Source: Heterocephalus glaber (lineage: Eukaryota; Chordata; Mammalia; Rodentia; Bathyergidae). Taken from it: DNA of 64,000 nucleotides. This document shows positions 1 through 13,630 of this stretch, piece after piece (within the stretch, counting starts at the first letter, position 1; each line of letters starts with the position of its first letter). A model generated the notes under the pieces. That model had not been told where the DNA came from. It searched no databases and worked only from the letters and a program-made list of their open reading frames with translations. Both the position numbers and the translations under genes were made by a program. The stretch covers positions 3,273,108 to 3,337,107 of the forward strand of contig NW_004624743.1 in assembly GCF_000247695.1 (NCBI RefSeq). The letters run 5' to 3'.

Positions 1-1309
1 AGATGGAAGTTTACTAAACAGTGCTCACATTCTGGGTCTCCCAAAGCAAGTAAGGAGTGATCGCTCTTTAAAGACTTAATTCACAGGAAACATCTTGTTT
101 GAGAAAGTGAGTGTGGGAGAAAGAAGCAAAGGAGATGGGGCGGTAGATTTAGAGAGAAAAATGACAGACTTCATATTCTCATGGGAACGAAACAGGACAA
201 AACAGCAAAGCAAGTTGTTATACATTTGATGGTCTGAAAATATCAAGCACATATATATAAAAAAGTATAATTGAAATTCAAATGTACACATTTGCCATAT
301 ATTATACCATATATTTCTACCACAAAAATATAGATTTTAAAAGATAAAATAGGAAAAACATGGTTATTTCCACTCACTAGGTGAAATCACTATGTAGTAG
401 CATGTTGGCACAGGTGTTTATAGTTCTTTTCTCATGAACGTGTGTGCATATATCCCCCTACACATCCAGAAAAACATTTTAACACCATGGAATTGCAGTC
501 TAGAAAGTATTTTGTAACATCATTTTATCACTCAATTGGGTGAGTCATTTTATGTAAAAAATTTACTTCCTTGTGTATTTAATGGTTGTGTAAATATTCC
601 ATTTTGCAGGAAAAAAGAGAGAGTGCTGTCAAAACTCCTGTGAATCAGTTCCCTCCTGACTCCCATTATTAGAATGGTGCTCTTGACTGCTGCGCCCTGG
701 ATGAGCAGAAGCGAAGGCGGCAGACAGACGTCGGCGATGCTTTCAGGCTGCTGTGTCCGTGTCCTTTGTTGTCCTTGTGGGCCACGTTGCACCCACAGCC
801 TCGGCCACTTTCCGAGCTCCTGACTGTCTCTAATACTTCCCAACGCCTATCTTCTTTTTCCAGCCTGGGGACCATCGGTTTCCACACTGAAAGCTTTAAA
901 CATACAGTTGTCCTTCTCTGTTTTGTCCACTGTCCCAAAATACTGAACAGAACTGGATTCAGATACAGTATTTCAAGCAGCTGATGTCTGTAGCACCTCA
1001 TCCAAGGACTCAGGATAAAGGGAGAGAATTGTTTAAAATGTTCTGTGCCCTTGCCCTACTAAATGGTTAAAAGAAAGGAATGTCAATCTTTTCAGAAGTG
1101 TGATTTCAGGTTACAGGAAAGGTGAAGTGGGGAGATATTTCTAAGAAGCCCTGAAATAATCAGAAGTGAGCAGTCAGATCTTTTGCCTACATCTGAAACT
1201 TATCCTTAACAAAAGACCTGTTCATTCAGCTGTAAGTGGACATTTCAGATATCCTTTTAACTTGAGTTCATATGTGATATAAATTAATCTTCAGAGCACA
1301 ATGTTTATG
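1..1309. other. Intergenic sequence, no gene recognised
   Basis: AT-rich non-coding DNA. The reading frames here are short, overlap on both strands and have no recognisable product. A slightly GC-richer patch at about 690-860 has no splice-site or domain support. I assign no gene. Confidence 0.6.
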
Positions 1310-1670
1310 TAAGTCATTTGCAGAGGGGAAACAATTTAAGCATCCAGTAACAGGCTAATGATTAAATAAATTGTATTCTACAGTGGAATTCTCAATTATT
1401 TTAAAAAATGGTAGAAAAGCAAAAATCTTTAAATTGTGCAAAGAGGTTCATGATATATTGTTACATGGGGGGACTAAAACTAGTATGTACCATTTTATTT
1501 CCTTTTGTGAAAAATAAATTGCTTTATCCTTACATGGATATCTTTATATGATTCATTAATGGTAGGTATTTTGCATTTGGAGGGTAACTGGAAATCTTTT
1601 TTTTTCTGTACATACTTTGTACATTTTCTACAATTAATAGACTTTAGTTTTGTAATAAGAAAAAAAAATC
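1310..1670 (+). repeat. Old L1 3'-end fragment
   Basis: The text resembles the 3' region of ancient mammalian L1M elements: a short AT-rich run with a 'repeat cycle then weak polyA' layout, phrases such as 'taaataaattg' and 'gatatattgttacat', and a terminal A-run near 1660. It is heavily diverged, so this is family-level recognition only. Confidence 0.45.
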
Positions 1671-4600
1671 ATTTTTAGTTATGCAACAAGGATGTCATTC
1701 ATGGCAGTTTGTCTCCTGCATAATTCTGAAGAGCTCCTAATTGCTCTGTCTCTGGAGCACAAGGCCTCTCTTGCACAGGGATTGTAATACAGAGGAAATT
1801 AGGAAGCATTTCCTGCTCAGGGACTCATCCTGTGCTAGGGTGATACAGTTAAGGGCCAGTCATACGCGTGTGCTCCCTCAGTTCACAGCAAATAAAACCA
1901 CCAGAGGCCAAGAGTGGGGGAAATAAGTAGTCAAAGGCCTAGAGGTAATCTCTTTTTTTCTTCTTGTCTTCCTTAAGTAATTAGACATTTTCCTTTGTAT
2001 GGTCAAGGGATGAGTTGATCCTTGGTGATATTCCTAGATAAACGAGGTTACTGTAAGAAGCAGGCCAAGGAAGGAACAATAAATACATACTCCATGAATG
2101 TTTCCTACTGAGATAACTGCTGGTGTACTGCCGTAACTCTTCAGAAAGAACAAAGTGAGCCTTCATGTAATTTCTGGAAATGATTCACAAATATAGAGCT
2201 TCTAGCCATAATAAGATTTCCAAGAACATACCTGGAAAAAGAATGATTTTTCACTAAGAGCTCTTTGTCCATGTTTAAGTCACTGCTGAGAAACGTTAAG
2301 TGGGGACCCCCAGAGAATAACTGGTACTGTAAATACAGGACGGTCATTGGGTTTCAGAGCTGGGATGCCTTTTGGAGATCTTTCAGCCTAACCCTGGGGA
2401 GATGAGGAGTCTTCTCACAGGTTCTGTCTACCACCATATGGATTGTGGTTTCTTCCTATCAGTCTCTTCATATAAATGCAAAAGGAACTACATTCATTTT
2501 CCTAGGCTTGAGCTCTGTTCCTGAGTTCTCATAATGGCCTTTGCATTCGTGTCCTAATTGTGGCTATATATACTTCATTACAAGGAAAAGCGCAAGTAGA
2601 AAATGCAGTCTGAGCTCTGACTAGATTATGTGGTCAAGGAAACTAAAGGAAACTAAATGTGTTGTTCTCAGTGACATTTGTTCCCTTAAAACTAAGTATA
2701 AGAAATGAGTTATTCAGCCATAAAGCTTTGTTAAGTTTATTTTCTGAGAGGATTTCCATGACTAATTAAAAGATGACAAATGGAGACAGAGCAGGAAAGG
2801 GCCTATGGGACAGGTTAGGGAGTGTTAATGTATTTAAGTTGTATTAACTCCTAAGTTAGTCCACTTCTGTGGAAGAACTGGTGATACATGACTCAGGTCA
2901 TTGCAAGGTTCTGCGGAGTCACTTGGGGCCACTGGCCTGCACCACCTCATCGTCCTCCTGCAACTTCTTTCCTTGTAACTCCACTGGGTGTGATGAGCAG
3001 TGTCAAAGATCATCTAACATTGTGTTGGACTTCGTCACAGCCCGTTTCCTGGCTGAGTTATTTATGTAACACAATCCCACATGGGAAAGCCCAGCTGTTA
3101 AAGTTTTAGAATCAGAAATAAGAACACATTTTTATTAGATCTTTCATCTTGTCTAGCATGTTTTTCTTGGTTTAAATAATGATACACAGCATGCTAGCTC
3201 CTCCAACATAACTTATCCCCTTTTGGGAGAATGATTTTTCTGTACTTCTGGGGTTCCAGAAGGGGGCTTATATCAAACTAAATATGAAATCAATGTGTGA
3301 GATATTGTAACCACGGGGGAGTTTGAGCTCATACACCTGGGTGGGCCCTGCAGAGGTAGAACAATAGAAGTAGACTAGAGATTGGTTGTAGACGGAGACA
3401 TAAGGGTTTAGATTAGGAACTTCTGAGATGAAGGAAGGTGGTACTGTTTATAAAAATAGTGAAGCCAGAAGGAGGTTTGGAAGGTAGATGAATGCTGTTT
3501 GGCATAATGTAAGTTTGAGCTGCTGCTGGCAGAAAATGCAGGTTGAAGGGAAATCTAGGACGACTTTGTAATGTGTCAACTTGGGCAGGCTGGCCGAGTT
3601 CCCTAGAATTGGCTTCCCTGTGAGGGTCTGGTTAGTGTGGACCACAGGAAAGTCATAGTGAGTGAGGTTTGTTGGGCAGAGGTGAAGCAGCAGCAGCATT
3701 CTGCAGCTTGTGTATAAAATCGTGCTGCTGCTGATGAACCTTGGTTAGCTTGAGGTGGCTGATGCACCTTCACTAGCTCTTTCCTTGGGGTCCTCCAGCA
3801 AGGGTCCTGGGCCAGAGGCAGGACTTTGCTTCCCTTTGGCAGGATGCCCACAGTATCAAGACCAGAACAGATTTTGGTCTATCCTTCCCTTCCTGAAAAG
3901 CTACCCTGCGAATCTCAGCTCCCAAGACACAGAGGGCAGCCGCAGACCATTCCAGTTCCCCAGCTGCACAAGGCCAAGTCCTCCGCATGAGTCAGTCGGC
4001 ATTTTCTGTGGCACAAAGCCCCATCTGTGCGCCTTGGCTCATCTCATCTTTCCAACTCACGCCACTCTGCCTCACCGAGTGCTTATTTTTCATGTTAGTT
4101 TGCTATCGATTTCCCCATCAGTTAAGTCTCAGCTCTTCCCTGACTCTGGATCTTAGAACACACTGTGCCTTCTGCTCCTGTCCCTGCTCATCTGTAAATA
4201 GGTCTTAGCCTAACCTTCAATGCACGGACGAACTTCTCTGACCAACCCACATAATCATTCTTTAGTTTTGTTTCTTGAGTTCATACTAAAAGTTGTATAT
4301 GCTCACCTACTGTTTTTGGTTAGTATTCACTCAAATCTAGGTTCCACAAGCTGTATTTGTCTTTTCACAATGAACACGTTGACCTAGCACTGTCTGGCAC
4401 ATGCTAGTTCTCAAACCAACAGATTCACCTAAGAATGGAATGGAAGATATGGATGACTCTACGTGATGAGTCAGAAATGCAATTCATTTTCCATTCTTTG
4501 GAGGGGCAAATACTTGTTCTGAAATCTACTCTTTATTTCTGTTCTCCTTGGCAGGTCAAACTAATTGCATAGGGATTCAGATTCTATTCTACCTCGAATT

Positions 4601-6042
4601 CTATGTCAAATTTGTTATGCATTAACAGATTCAATTAGACTTCTTTGAAGATAGCTGTGATGGAAATGTTGAAAAAGTAGTCAATGAGCACTGTGGGTTT
4701 AGAATTGTCACTGTATTTTGGTCTTTGATTCACCTAGAGGTAAAAACAGTGACCTATTAATAGAGCCTGGAACATTTCTAAAAGTAAGTTTTCAGAAAAT
4801 GTGTCCAACTTTTTACCTTGTATTTGTGTGCTCTACAACTCTTCATTTCACACTGTAAAGATGAAAATGTTATTTTACAAGTCATAGTCATCTCATCATT
4901 TTCCAAGAGTTACCAGAGATCATGGTTAGGTAGAACTTTAGTTAAAAAGCAACCAGAGATGAACTACTTCTAAAAAAATGTAAAGGAAAACACCATTTCT
5001 TGCTTTTTGAAGCCCTAATAAATACTGTAGAGATATTCTCAGTATTTTCATAATTTCCAAGCTCAAATCTCCTGGTGCTACCCTTGAGTGATCTTGAGGA
5101 TCACTTTAACATTTGGATGCTAAAGACTCTTTTTATGATCCTGGCCTTCTTGAAATCTCCATGCCTTAAGTATTTCCTTATTTTTTCTTGGAACAGTTTA
5201 ATATCTTTGCACATTACTTTTTTTAGAATTTAGCCTACAATGAGAAACTGATCAAATTATGCTGAAAGTGGCTGATATATTCCAGGTTTTGGTACTTCGG
5301 AAACAAGCCCCAGGTCCTCACACATTTGTTCCTAGGCTATTTCCCTTGCAAAATAAAGTCCAAACAGTGGCGTCCGGATACTACACAGTTCCTATGTGTC
5401 CTCATCCTCCATTAAGTGGATGAAACAATTTACCCTTATTTCCAGTATTTATATTTTTCACTTCTTCTCCCCCTGAAAATTGTTTTGGTCAAGGATATTA
5501 ACATAAACCCTCTGAACTGAAAAGAGTTTGCTTTCTTGAATGTTAAGCTCAATGGTCTAAAATGCAAAGCCAATGTGGGTTCTTTTGACTTGGGCTAGAA
5601 ATTGGTTTAGTGATTTTTCTAGAAAGTCTATCAGTGGGTAGTTACAGAAGAGCAGCGAGGAAGGTTTATACTATACACTGCAGAACATTTGAATAGCTGA
5701 AGGCTCACAGTTGAGAACAAAGTATAAATTGTCAATAATTAACAGTCACTTTCATTGTCAATGAGATTTTGATTACCTCTCAGGGAACTAAAGATTGCAA
5801 ATCCAAAGCAAACCACTGAGTCAGGTTTTTGGAAGAAAAATGTGATATTCAACAGCTTAAGCAACACCAGCATGCCAAAGTGACTTGACCAGCCATGAGT
5901 TAAAATGTACATAAAAGAAACAAAATTTTTCTATTCTTACCTTACAAAAAAGGTAACCATTTCAAATTTTTAACCTGTGAAAACTGACTTTACTCATCTG
6001 GCAGTAAGACAAAATTAAGAGGCCCTTGAGAGTTCATTTTGC
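1671..6042. other. Intergenic sequence downstream of TMEM167A
   Basis: No exon-like segment with a conserved reading frame and splice sites was recognised on either strand. The longest open frames, for example 3755-4156 (+), overlap frames on the other strand and have no familiar motif, so I treat them as chance. Parts may be old unrecognised repeats. Confidence 0.55.
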
Positions 6043-6048
6043 TTTATT
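6043..6048 (-). promoter_or_regulatory. TMEM167A: Candidate distal polyadenylation signal for TMEM167A
   Basis: On the minus strand this reads AATAAA. It is a clean canonical hexamer downstream of the TMEM167A stop codon (9800-9802), and using it would give a 3' UTR of about 3.75 kb. ATTAAA variants nearer the stop, for example around 8638-8643, are alternatives. Only transcript data can decide. Confidence 0.25.
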
Positions 6049-7835
6049 ATTCCAGACATAGGAATCAAGAGGAGGATCATTATCTATATACTCTTAAAAA
6101 ACATCACAGGAAATGTGTTTCCATCTCCTCCTTTTTCTGATATTGGAGTGGGATTTCATAACATTTTGGGATTAATTTGGGGCTAAATGAAACCACTGAA
6201 TGGTAGTGTATAAATAACAATTATGAAGCTATTTTCCAGAAGCTAGTAGTGACTTCTGATTAGGAATGACCAGGCTGTATGTGTAGTATTCACAATGCTG
6301 ATTATCAGCCAATTGTGTATTCTGACACTTGTGACTGGACGGTCCCAAAGTGGAGAGTGGTTTCTGACAATCATCCACTCTTGTTGACAGCTTTCTAGGT
6401 TCCAGTAACTTCTCAAAGACTGTGAAAAAAGCACAAGTCTTTGCTAACTGAAGACACTTCCTGTGCACCCAGGAAATGCAGTGTGCTCTGACCACCCAGG
6501 CTGCTCTGGGTGTGGAGCAGGAGCTGCTCAAGAGCCTGGCTGGGCAGTGCCCCACCTCATGTGCCACCCAGGCCAGACTCGGGCACATGGCACTGTGCCC
6601 TGGGTCCAAAATGAGTCAGGCATGGAGAGGCTCAGCCTTGTCTGCACACGACACCCAGGGATTCTGTTTTCTGCCAGAGGAGTTTTGTGTTAGGCAGGAT
6701 GAAAAACATGCTCTACTTCTAGGCTGAGGTAGGCAGCAGCAGCAATGAGAAAGACGTAAGGCCCTCTAGGCTCTATCCTTGGCCCACCTTTTTGCCTTAT
6801 ACCTTCACTGGCTGCAAGTGACACAAGCTTGGTGCCTGTAACGCTCAACACAGCTGTTTTTGCAGAGTGATCAAGTTCAGCATATCCACTGCTCTTTCCA
6901 AAGGAAGTTCACACCCAGACCAAATTGTTACCCTCCTGTATTTTCCCGTAGGATCCTGGGGTTATCTCAGTAACCACTAACACACTGTAGTGTGTACACA
7001 TAACTTCATCTCTGTCAACTTTGTTATGCCTATAAGGAAGAAACTGTGCCCTTGTCTGTTTTCAGGAATATACCATATGCATTCTATAAATGCTTCTTGA
7101 AAGAAATACAAGTATCTTATTTACAAATGCTAAGCTTTTTTACAAAAGGAGGGAGAGTTCGTTTTTGACTCTGCAAACTTGGAAAATTCATTCAATCCTC
7201 TATTTTGTCCTTGGGTATAACTGGTCAACTTAAGATGAAAGATATCTATTACAAGTTACTCCTTACTACTATCCCCCAGAGGAAAAACTGTTTTGCTCAT
7301 GTAAGAGCATCAGGCAGTGCCTGGCACTAGCAAGGCGCTGTCAGCTGTGGGACTCTGACTGGCCACCTGTTAGGAATGGAGAGAAGACGCGGCCCGTCAC
7401 TGGCACAGATGAAGCCTAGCGGAGCTGAACAGCAGCACAAAACAAATCCCAAGAGGAGGCCAGTGCGAGCATTTGACTGGACGCCATGGACGCGGGTGTT
7501 CATCCGCCCTCAAGTCCTGGGGCGAATCCACAGAAGACGCAGAGGCAGACAAGCGCCTGATGCTTAAGTTGATCCCACTCCCTCCCACTGCTGTGAGACG
7601 AGTATCTGAATATCTGAATATTCCGCAGACTCTAAACCATCTACTCTGCCATTTGGGTTAAAGCACAGGATTCAGGCGTAACTCTCCAGAAAAAAATTAT
7701 TGAAGAAAATGGTAACTGCTTGACTTCATAGTCTCCTGTCTTTCCCTCTGTCCCAAAGAGCTTGTGCTTCAAAAGATCAGAGAGTTGGAATTGGAAATAA
7801 GCTGCATCTACTCTGTGCAGCATCTGTACACAATA

Positions 7836-8038
7836 CAGTGGACCCTTGACTTAAGAACTCCACTGGTTGGTTCCTGAGTGCTGGCTGTCACTCAAGTTGG
7901 TTTTAAGTCAATGCAGCTGAGATCTGGATGTTTACCTGGGTACACACTATAGATAACAAGAGGCAGATCAATCTTCCATTAACCTAATTGACCCAAGTTG
8001 TTTGTATGTCATGCCAGTCATAACTTGAGGGTCCATTG
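7836..8038. mobile_element. Miniature DNA transposon with inverted ends (pogo/Tigger-like)
   Basis: The left end begins CAGTGGACCCTTGACTTAAG. The right end, read on the other strand, begins CAATGGACCCTCAAGTTATG. These are imperfect terminal inverted repeats about 20 bases long. The left flank is TA and the right flank TT, compatible with a decayed TA target duplication. At about 203 bp it is non-coding, so it is a non-autonomous element. I assign the superfamily by end structure and cannot name the family. Confidence 0.6.
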
Positions 8039-9799
8039 TTCAGTGTTTTACGTGTTACCATAAATTTTTGAGATAAATGATGCCTTCCTCTACTTTCTGC
8101 CTTTGCTGAAATGACAAATTAAAGAAATGTCTTAGAACAGTTTATCTGGCTTCTCCTCCTGTCAGGTTTGTATTAGCATATGGAAGAGTAGTTGCCAAAG
8201 CTTTGGGGATGTCCAGCTGGAAGCAGAGCTGGACAGATGGCCGCCCAGGCAGGTGACTGACTGCATGGAAAGCTGACAAGGACTCCTACTTTTGAGATAC
8301 TCTGAAAACCCTTGACCTGATGTATAACACCCGAGCAGTGCAATGCAGGAACGATTATCATGCTGTTTCCCTGTCCAGAGTAAAATATATCACTTTTCAA
8401 TTGCCACAGACATGTCAAAAATGTAAGATAAACACACTGATAGCCGACAACAGCTCTTTTGGGGGGGAAAATGCTTTACTAGATGTTTTCTAGAATCTAT
8501 TCTAAGTTGTTGAAGAGGTCTGAAAAATTGGTGGCTTCCAATTCTATACTTTCTTTCTACAAAAACCGCTACTGATAGATTACAAATAATTTTTAAAGGA
8601 TTTTTTTTTTAATCTTTCTTTTTTCCTTTATAAGAACTTTAATAATTGAGAAAAATAATAAGTAGTAAACACTACCCGTAATGTTTAATTTGTAGCTAAG
8701 ATTTAATTTCCTCTTCACTTTGAAACAGTAACTGAATTTCAGTTAAATCTTACGAAATGTTAATTATAAACTTCTGACAATGCAATGTAAAAGTCCAAGG
8801 TCAGGTTCCCAGGATTCCCTGTCTAGATGAGAAGCTGGGGCCTGGCCATGAGAACTGAGGCATGTGCGCCACAGCACGCCCAGCAGCCAAGGTCTCACGG
8901 GAGTCCAGTTCACGCTGACCACACAAACCAGTGTCAAGTGCTCTATTAAAAACTAAAAGTTTGTTTTGGGGCAATTAAAGTAAGTGTACTTTGAGGATCT
9001 GACATTAGGAAGAACGAAAACCAAACATAAGACTCTTGTTCTGTGATTGTTCTGAGAACGCTGTCTTCCTCAGAGAACGACAGCTGGGCACTCAGCTTCA
9101 CACTCACAACCTGCATCCAACCTGGCCAGACTTCAAAACTGTGACGCCAGCCGGCTGTCTCAACTCTCCTCTGTGAATCGAACACTTCCCCATTCTACTT
9201 CAAGTCTGATATCACTTATCTTCCTCCTTTAAGAAATGCACAAGCTTGCTCTAAATATTTCAATCACCTGTAATAAACTACAGAATTTGCCAAGAGGACA
9301 GGTACTCTCGTTAATGATCAAAATGGTGCGGCCAGAGGAAAGCATCACTGAGTATGAATACAATCCTTACCAACACTAAATGAAGCCATTTTTCCTTAAT
9401 AGAACAACTCGTCCAAAAAAGGTCATTCTATAAAGATTCCAAATCACAATGAAAGGGACTTGAATAATTTACTGATCTTGCTTTTCACTGTGTGACTTAA
9501 AGATACCTAACTAAAAATCGGTGTCTGACATGACACAACAACATTTGCAGAATGAAATACTGTAGTGACAGTACTGAGGTTCACTGTTAAAGACTACTGA
9601 ACTCTTTTCATATTAAATGCCTACATCTTAATTATTTATATAGAACACTGGTCCAATAACAAAAATAGAGAACAGCATCTGGAGATTTATCTCACTCTGT
9701 GTTCACAGATAAGAGTTAACCATGCTTTCCATTATTTTCTGCAAGAGAGTCCTGTTCACGCTGAAATCCGCTGGCAGTGGAATTCTGGCATTTCCCAAG

Positions 9800-9870
9800 C
9801 TACTGTATGAAGAGGATGCTGAAGGCCATCACTATACAGCACACTGCAACATAAGGGCTCTTTCGTTCAC
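9800..9870 (-). CDS. TMEM167A: TMEM167A coding exon 4 (kish-A C-terminus, stop codon)
   Basis: Read on the minus strand, an acceptor (ccacag) at 9876-9871 precedes 71 coding bases that end in TAG at 9802-9800. The first two bases complete Gly50, which is split with exon 3. The rest encodes residues 51-72: a charged GERKSPY stretch, then a hydrophobic tail (AVCCIVMAFSILFIQ) that forms the second membrane segment and runs to the last residue. Joined with exons 1-3 the protein is exactly 72 residues, the known length of kish-A. Kish-A is a small Golgi membrane protein needed in the early constitutive secretory pathway. The 3' UTR continues to the left and its end is not defined. Identity is certain from sequence; cellular role is from family knowledge. 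Confidence 0.97.
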
Positions 9871-10541
9871 CTGTGGATGAAAAGATATTTATCCTGACTA
9901 AGGAGTGACTGCCAGGGATGATAACGTTACTGTGGGATGGGGAAACACCCAATCAAAGTAAAGACCTTGTCTATGAGGTCCAAACACTAAGAGTGGGGAG
10001 TGAAAACAAAGAACCAGACACAATCAAAAACATGTTCAATACACAATGGACTAAACTACACTGACTTCTTCTTTCTGTTCAACTTTTTTTTTATTCATTA
10101 AGTATACCGATTTATTCCAAGACCACCTCTACAAGTGCCACTGTGCTAAGCCCAGCAAAGCAGCATGCAGGACAGCGATGCAAGGAAAAGGGTCTCCAAC
10201 AACTCAAAGCCAAAGAAAGAGCTCATCCTCTTCCCATAAAAAAGAAACTTCTACATGTATAAAATAATCCATCATGCAATACTTAGCCATAATTTTTCAA
10301 CACTGGTAGCATGTATGACACTTAGAAGGAGAAGAGAGAGGAAGCATTCATGGATGAACAGGCAACATGATCAATAAAACTGCACTTAAAAATGGACACA
10401 AAATAAAATGCTTAATGAATACTGTAGGAAAAAATACTTCTGAGTTAACAGTATGAAGTCATCTATACTTTGAGTATATCTTACCCAAAGTACTTGGGCT
10501 AAAGTATTTCAGATTTTGGAATATTTACATAGAATTACTGG

Positions 10542-10673
10542 TTGAGCTTCCTTAATCAGAACATCAAATCCTCCAAAATCTGAAACTTTCTGAGCATCAT
10601 ATCCATGCTCAAAAAGTTTACACTTCTGAACAATTTGGATTTTCAGATTAGGGATGCCCAACCTGCATAATGA
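10542..10673. mobile_element. Tigger/pogo-like inverted-repeat element
   Basis: The left part reads ggttgagcttccttaatcag, and the right part on the opposite strand reads ggttgggcatccctaatctg, so the unit forms an imperfect hairpin of about 130 bp. The 'gagcatccctaatccgaaaatcc' style of end is characteristic of mammalian pogo/Tigger-derived elements. It is diverged and internally deleted. Confidence 0.6.
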
Positions 10674-12478
10674 TTACTCTGGGCTAGACGTGTAGACCTT
10701 AAGACAGCCCCTCCTGTAGGAGTCAGTGGTCACATCTGCTTGAGGAGTGCTTGCATTTGATGTGGATCTGAAGGTGGCTTGTGAAACTGTCCTGTGAACA
10801 GAGATCTGTGACTGAGCTAACTCAAACTCATCCTAAACTGTTTCTTTAGTAATTACAGGCTGTACTAATTCCTAAGGCATCAGGCATAACATGGAAGGAA
10901 GAATTCACATCTAGAAACAATCTTAGGCTGCATCTAGGGTCCTCTGGTAGGGATGGTTTATGATCCCCTCACAAGTGTTCTACTGTGGTGTTTAAAATCT
11001 TTCCCAGTAACTAAGATCCTTATTTCCCCTAATGAGTTCAACTAATGACCACTGGAAAATGTCCATCCTGGCCACCTTATTCCCCACAATTCTCAGATGG
11101 TTTTCAAGGCTTCCTTACTGAGCTCACAGTGCTGGTGCTATTGGCTTATACCTCTGTGTCCACTCAGGGACAATAGTCAGAGAGAATATCACACCTATAA
11201 AAAAGCACACATCTGGTGATTTTCTGAAATTAAAAAAAAAAAAATCTATTGATATTTAATGGTCTGCATTCCAGTTAAAAGAAAACAGAAAATGATAGAA
11301 AGTGTTTTCACAATGCCATCACTTCAACTAGAAAAAAACCTTTAAACTTAAAAAGATACTGGGTCATAATTTTAAACAATCTTAATTCTTTGGAGGTAAG
11401 GCAGAAGGCTTCACGTGAAAGCCCTCCCTCATTCGTGCATACACTTCAGACAGATTTCAGAGCCACGCCTGTCTCCTCACTAGGGCTGGACACCCTCCCT
11501 GTTAAGGACAGTCTTATAGAACACCTGAAGGAAGCAATTAGTACTATCTTAAGTTTTCCATCTGCTAAAAATTAATTTCTGAGGAAGTTCTTCTCCTTCT
11601 CATCCTCTGCCTTAGAATGCTGTAATTTACATACGGGTTTCATTTCCCTGTTTTTAACTGTCTTAAGAGAGACTGCCATGTGGTAGAGCTAAACATCTTT
11701 GGTTGAACTTGGGTAAAAACATTGTCTCTCATCTGGCCTTCAGTCTGTGAGTGGATGTGAAACAGTTGCTGTAATGTGATGTGTAACATGATAAAATGAC
11801 CTAGCTACGTCGCTCCCATTAACATCGCATCCTTTCTCTGTGGATATATTGTGTGCCAAGAAAGAAGAGGAGCGTGTGCTTGACAGAGCAGTGTACCAGC
11901 AGTAACATTTTCTAAGCTACTTTGCCAAAAAGCTAATGCATTCATACAACTGGTAGAGTGAACACTTTAATGAAACCATTCAACCAAAGACAAAAATGGG
12001 AATAAGAAAGCAAGCAAGGGAAAACAAAACAAAACAAAAAAATCCTCCAAACCCAAACATAACATTTATACATAATGAAACAAAAAACCAGGTTATATTA
12101 TAGGAAATCACTAAGATATTTGCAAACTAAATGTCTTAAACTTTTCTTCAAGTAATAATCATGACCAAAAAAGGCTCACTTAGGTTGGCTACTGAATGGA
12201 ACTGTATACACTAACTCATTACATAAAATGGGTTTAAAATACCTTAGTATTTCCCTTAACAGTAAGCAACTCAATGATATCATGGAGATGGAAACTCAGC
12301 CTCTTGGTTCCAGATCTGCTCATCCACTATTTTCTCCACAGTTTACTTGTGGTATTCTTCACACTAGTGCTCTGTTCCTGGCAGCGTCTGTTCTTTCTTA
12401 TGGGGTGACCTGCCTCTGCAGTGTGGTTTGAATTCCGTTTCATACTCACCATTAGCTGTCTGCATCAGCTAGCTAGAC

Positions 12479-12497
12479 TGCTCTCTCTCTCTCTCTC
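12479..12497. repeat. (CT)n microsatellite
   Basis: A near-perfect CT dinucleotide run of about 19 bases in TMEM167A intron 3. Confidence 0.9.
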
Positions 12498-13046
12498 ATT
12501 CTCGTCCCGGTTCTTTCTGAAGTGATTAAGACTTCTGTGATTTCAGCGTTTGCAGCTGTTGTCCACAAGTGAGCGCCAGCTCGGCCCATGCCACAGATCT
12601 CTGTAAATTCAGGCCAGGCCTCCTTGACTGCAGACCCTGGAGGACTATGTTGTGAGGCTGCCCTGAGCAACCTGGCATGCTTCGCAACGTCCCTGACCTA
12701 AGCCTATGTATGCTCCCAACTCTAGTTCTGACAATCAGAACTTTCTTTAGACTCTCACCAATGCCCTCTGATTGACAACATCTTATCTAGGCTAACCCTG
12801 TGCTTTCACTAATTTAAGGGCAATGATAACTTCCTGAAAAATAAAGATTCTCCTGCCTATCTCTGTAAGAGAGAATAAAGCATAACAGACAACACAGAGG
12901 AAGGACAATGTAACATTTCTGAAGCACACTGAAATCTCTGGGAGAGAATGTCTACTTTAAGCTGAGATTTGGTTTGTGCTAATATGACAGAAATGAGCCT
13001 GTTGACTTTACAGATGGAGAAATGGAGGGAGATTATGGACACTTAC

Positions 13047-13081
13047 CAATTCTGGCACACTTCCAAAATATTCCCAATAGT
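13047..13081 (-). CDS. TMEM167A: TMEM167A coding exon 3 (35-nt microexon-sized)
   Basis: On the minus strand, the acceptor tttgcag ends at 13082 and the exon runs from 13081 to 13047, followed by the perfect donor GTAAGT. The 35 bases start with A, which completes Gly38, then encode residues 39-49 (LLGIFWKCARI), and end with the G of Gly50. Both junction phases match exons 2 and 4, which gives an uninterrupted frame. The segment is the short loop between the two hydrophobic regions and carries the conserved FWKCARIGERKSP motif of the kish family. An exon this short would be missed by gene finders that rely on open frame length. Confidence 0.96.
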
Positions 13082-13628
13082 CTGCAAAGAATGAAAAAGG
13101 AAAAAAGTGGCCATTGATTACTGAAAAAGGTAAATCTTTCTGTCAGTAGCATACAGAAAAATAACTGTACACTGTCATTTTAACCTTTAATGCTTTGCTT
13201 CAAATTTGAAATATACTTGTTTCATGTTGAACCATGTATGAAGACACAACAGGACATCAACTACTGATAACTGGAATATATGTGGTATCATAGGTCACAA
13301 GCAGGTTAGATTAATGTGAGTAGCAAAATTTTTCCTAAGGGTTTACTGTGTTAATTTAGTCAACTCAACTGCTTTTCTACCTTCAAAAGCAGAAAGTTTA
13401 CAAGCTACCTGGATTAAATGTTGATTTTGAAAACTGATACATGAACAGATTTGGATGAATTTTGGGATCACAGTAAAAATTCCTTACAGTATGTATCTAT
13501 ATATTTAAATAATCTATAATCATGAATTATAATGATAGTACTGTATTTGTGTTACTCAGCAGAAACAGGAAAATATGTGACTATTTTATTAATATAAGTT
13601 TTATTTTATTTTATTAATATAAGGAGAT

Positions 13629-13630
13629 TT

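Larger units (their letters stand above)
9871..13046 (-). other. TMEM167A: TMEM167A intron 3
   Basis: This 3.2-kb intron is bounded on the minus strand by GTAAGT (13046-13041) and a CAG acceptor (9873-9871). It holds a Tigger-like hairpin near 10542-10673 and a CT run at 12479-12497. I saw no other gene in it. Confidence 0.9.

Noticed and set aside
3755..4156. 133-residue plus-strand frame left of TMEM167A
   Set aside because: Low-complexity Pro/Ser-rich text overlapped by minus-strand frames; no homology recognised and no splice sites.
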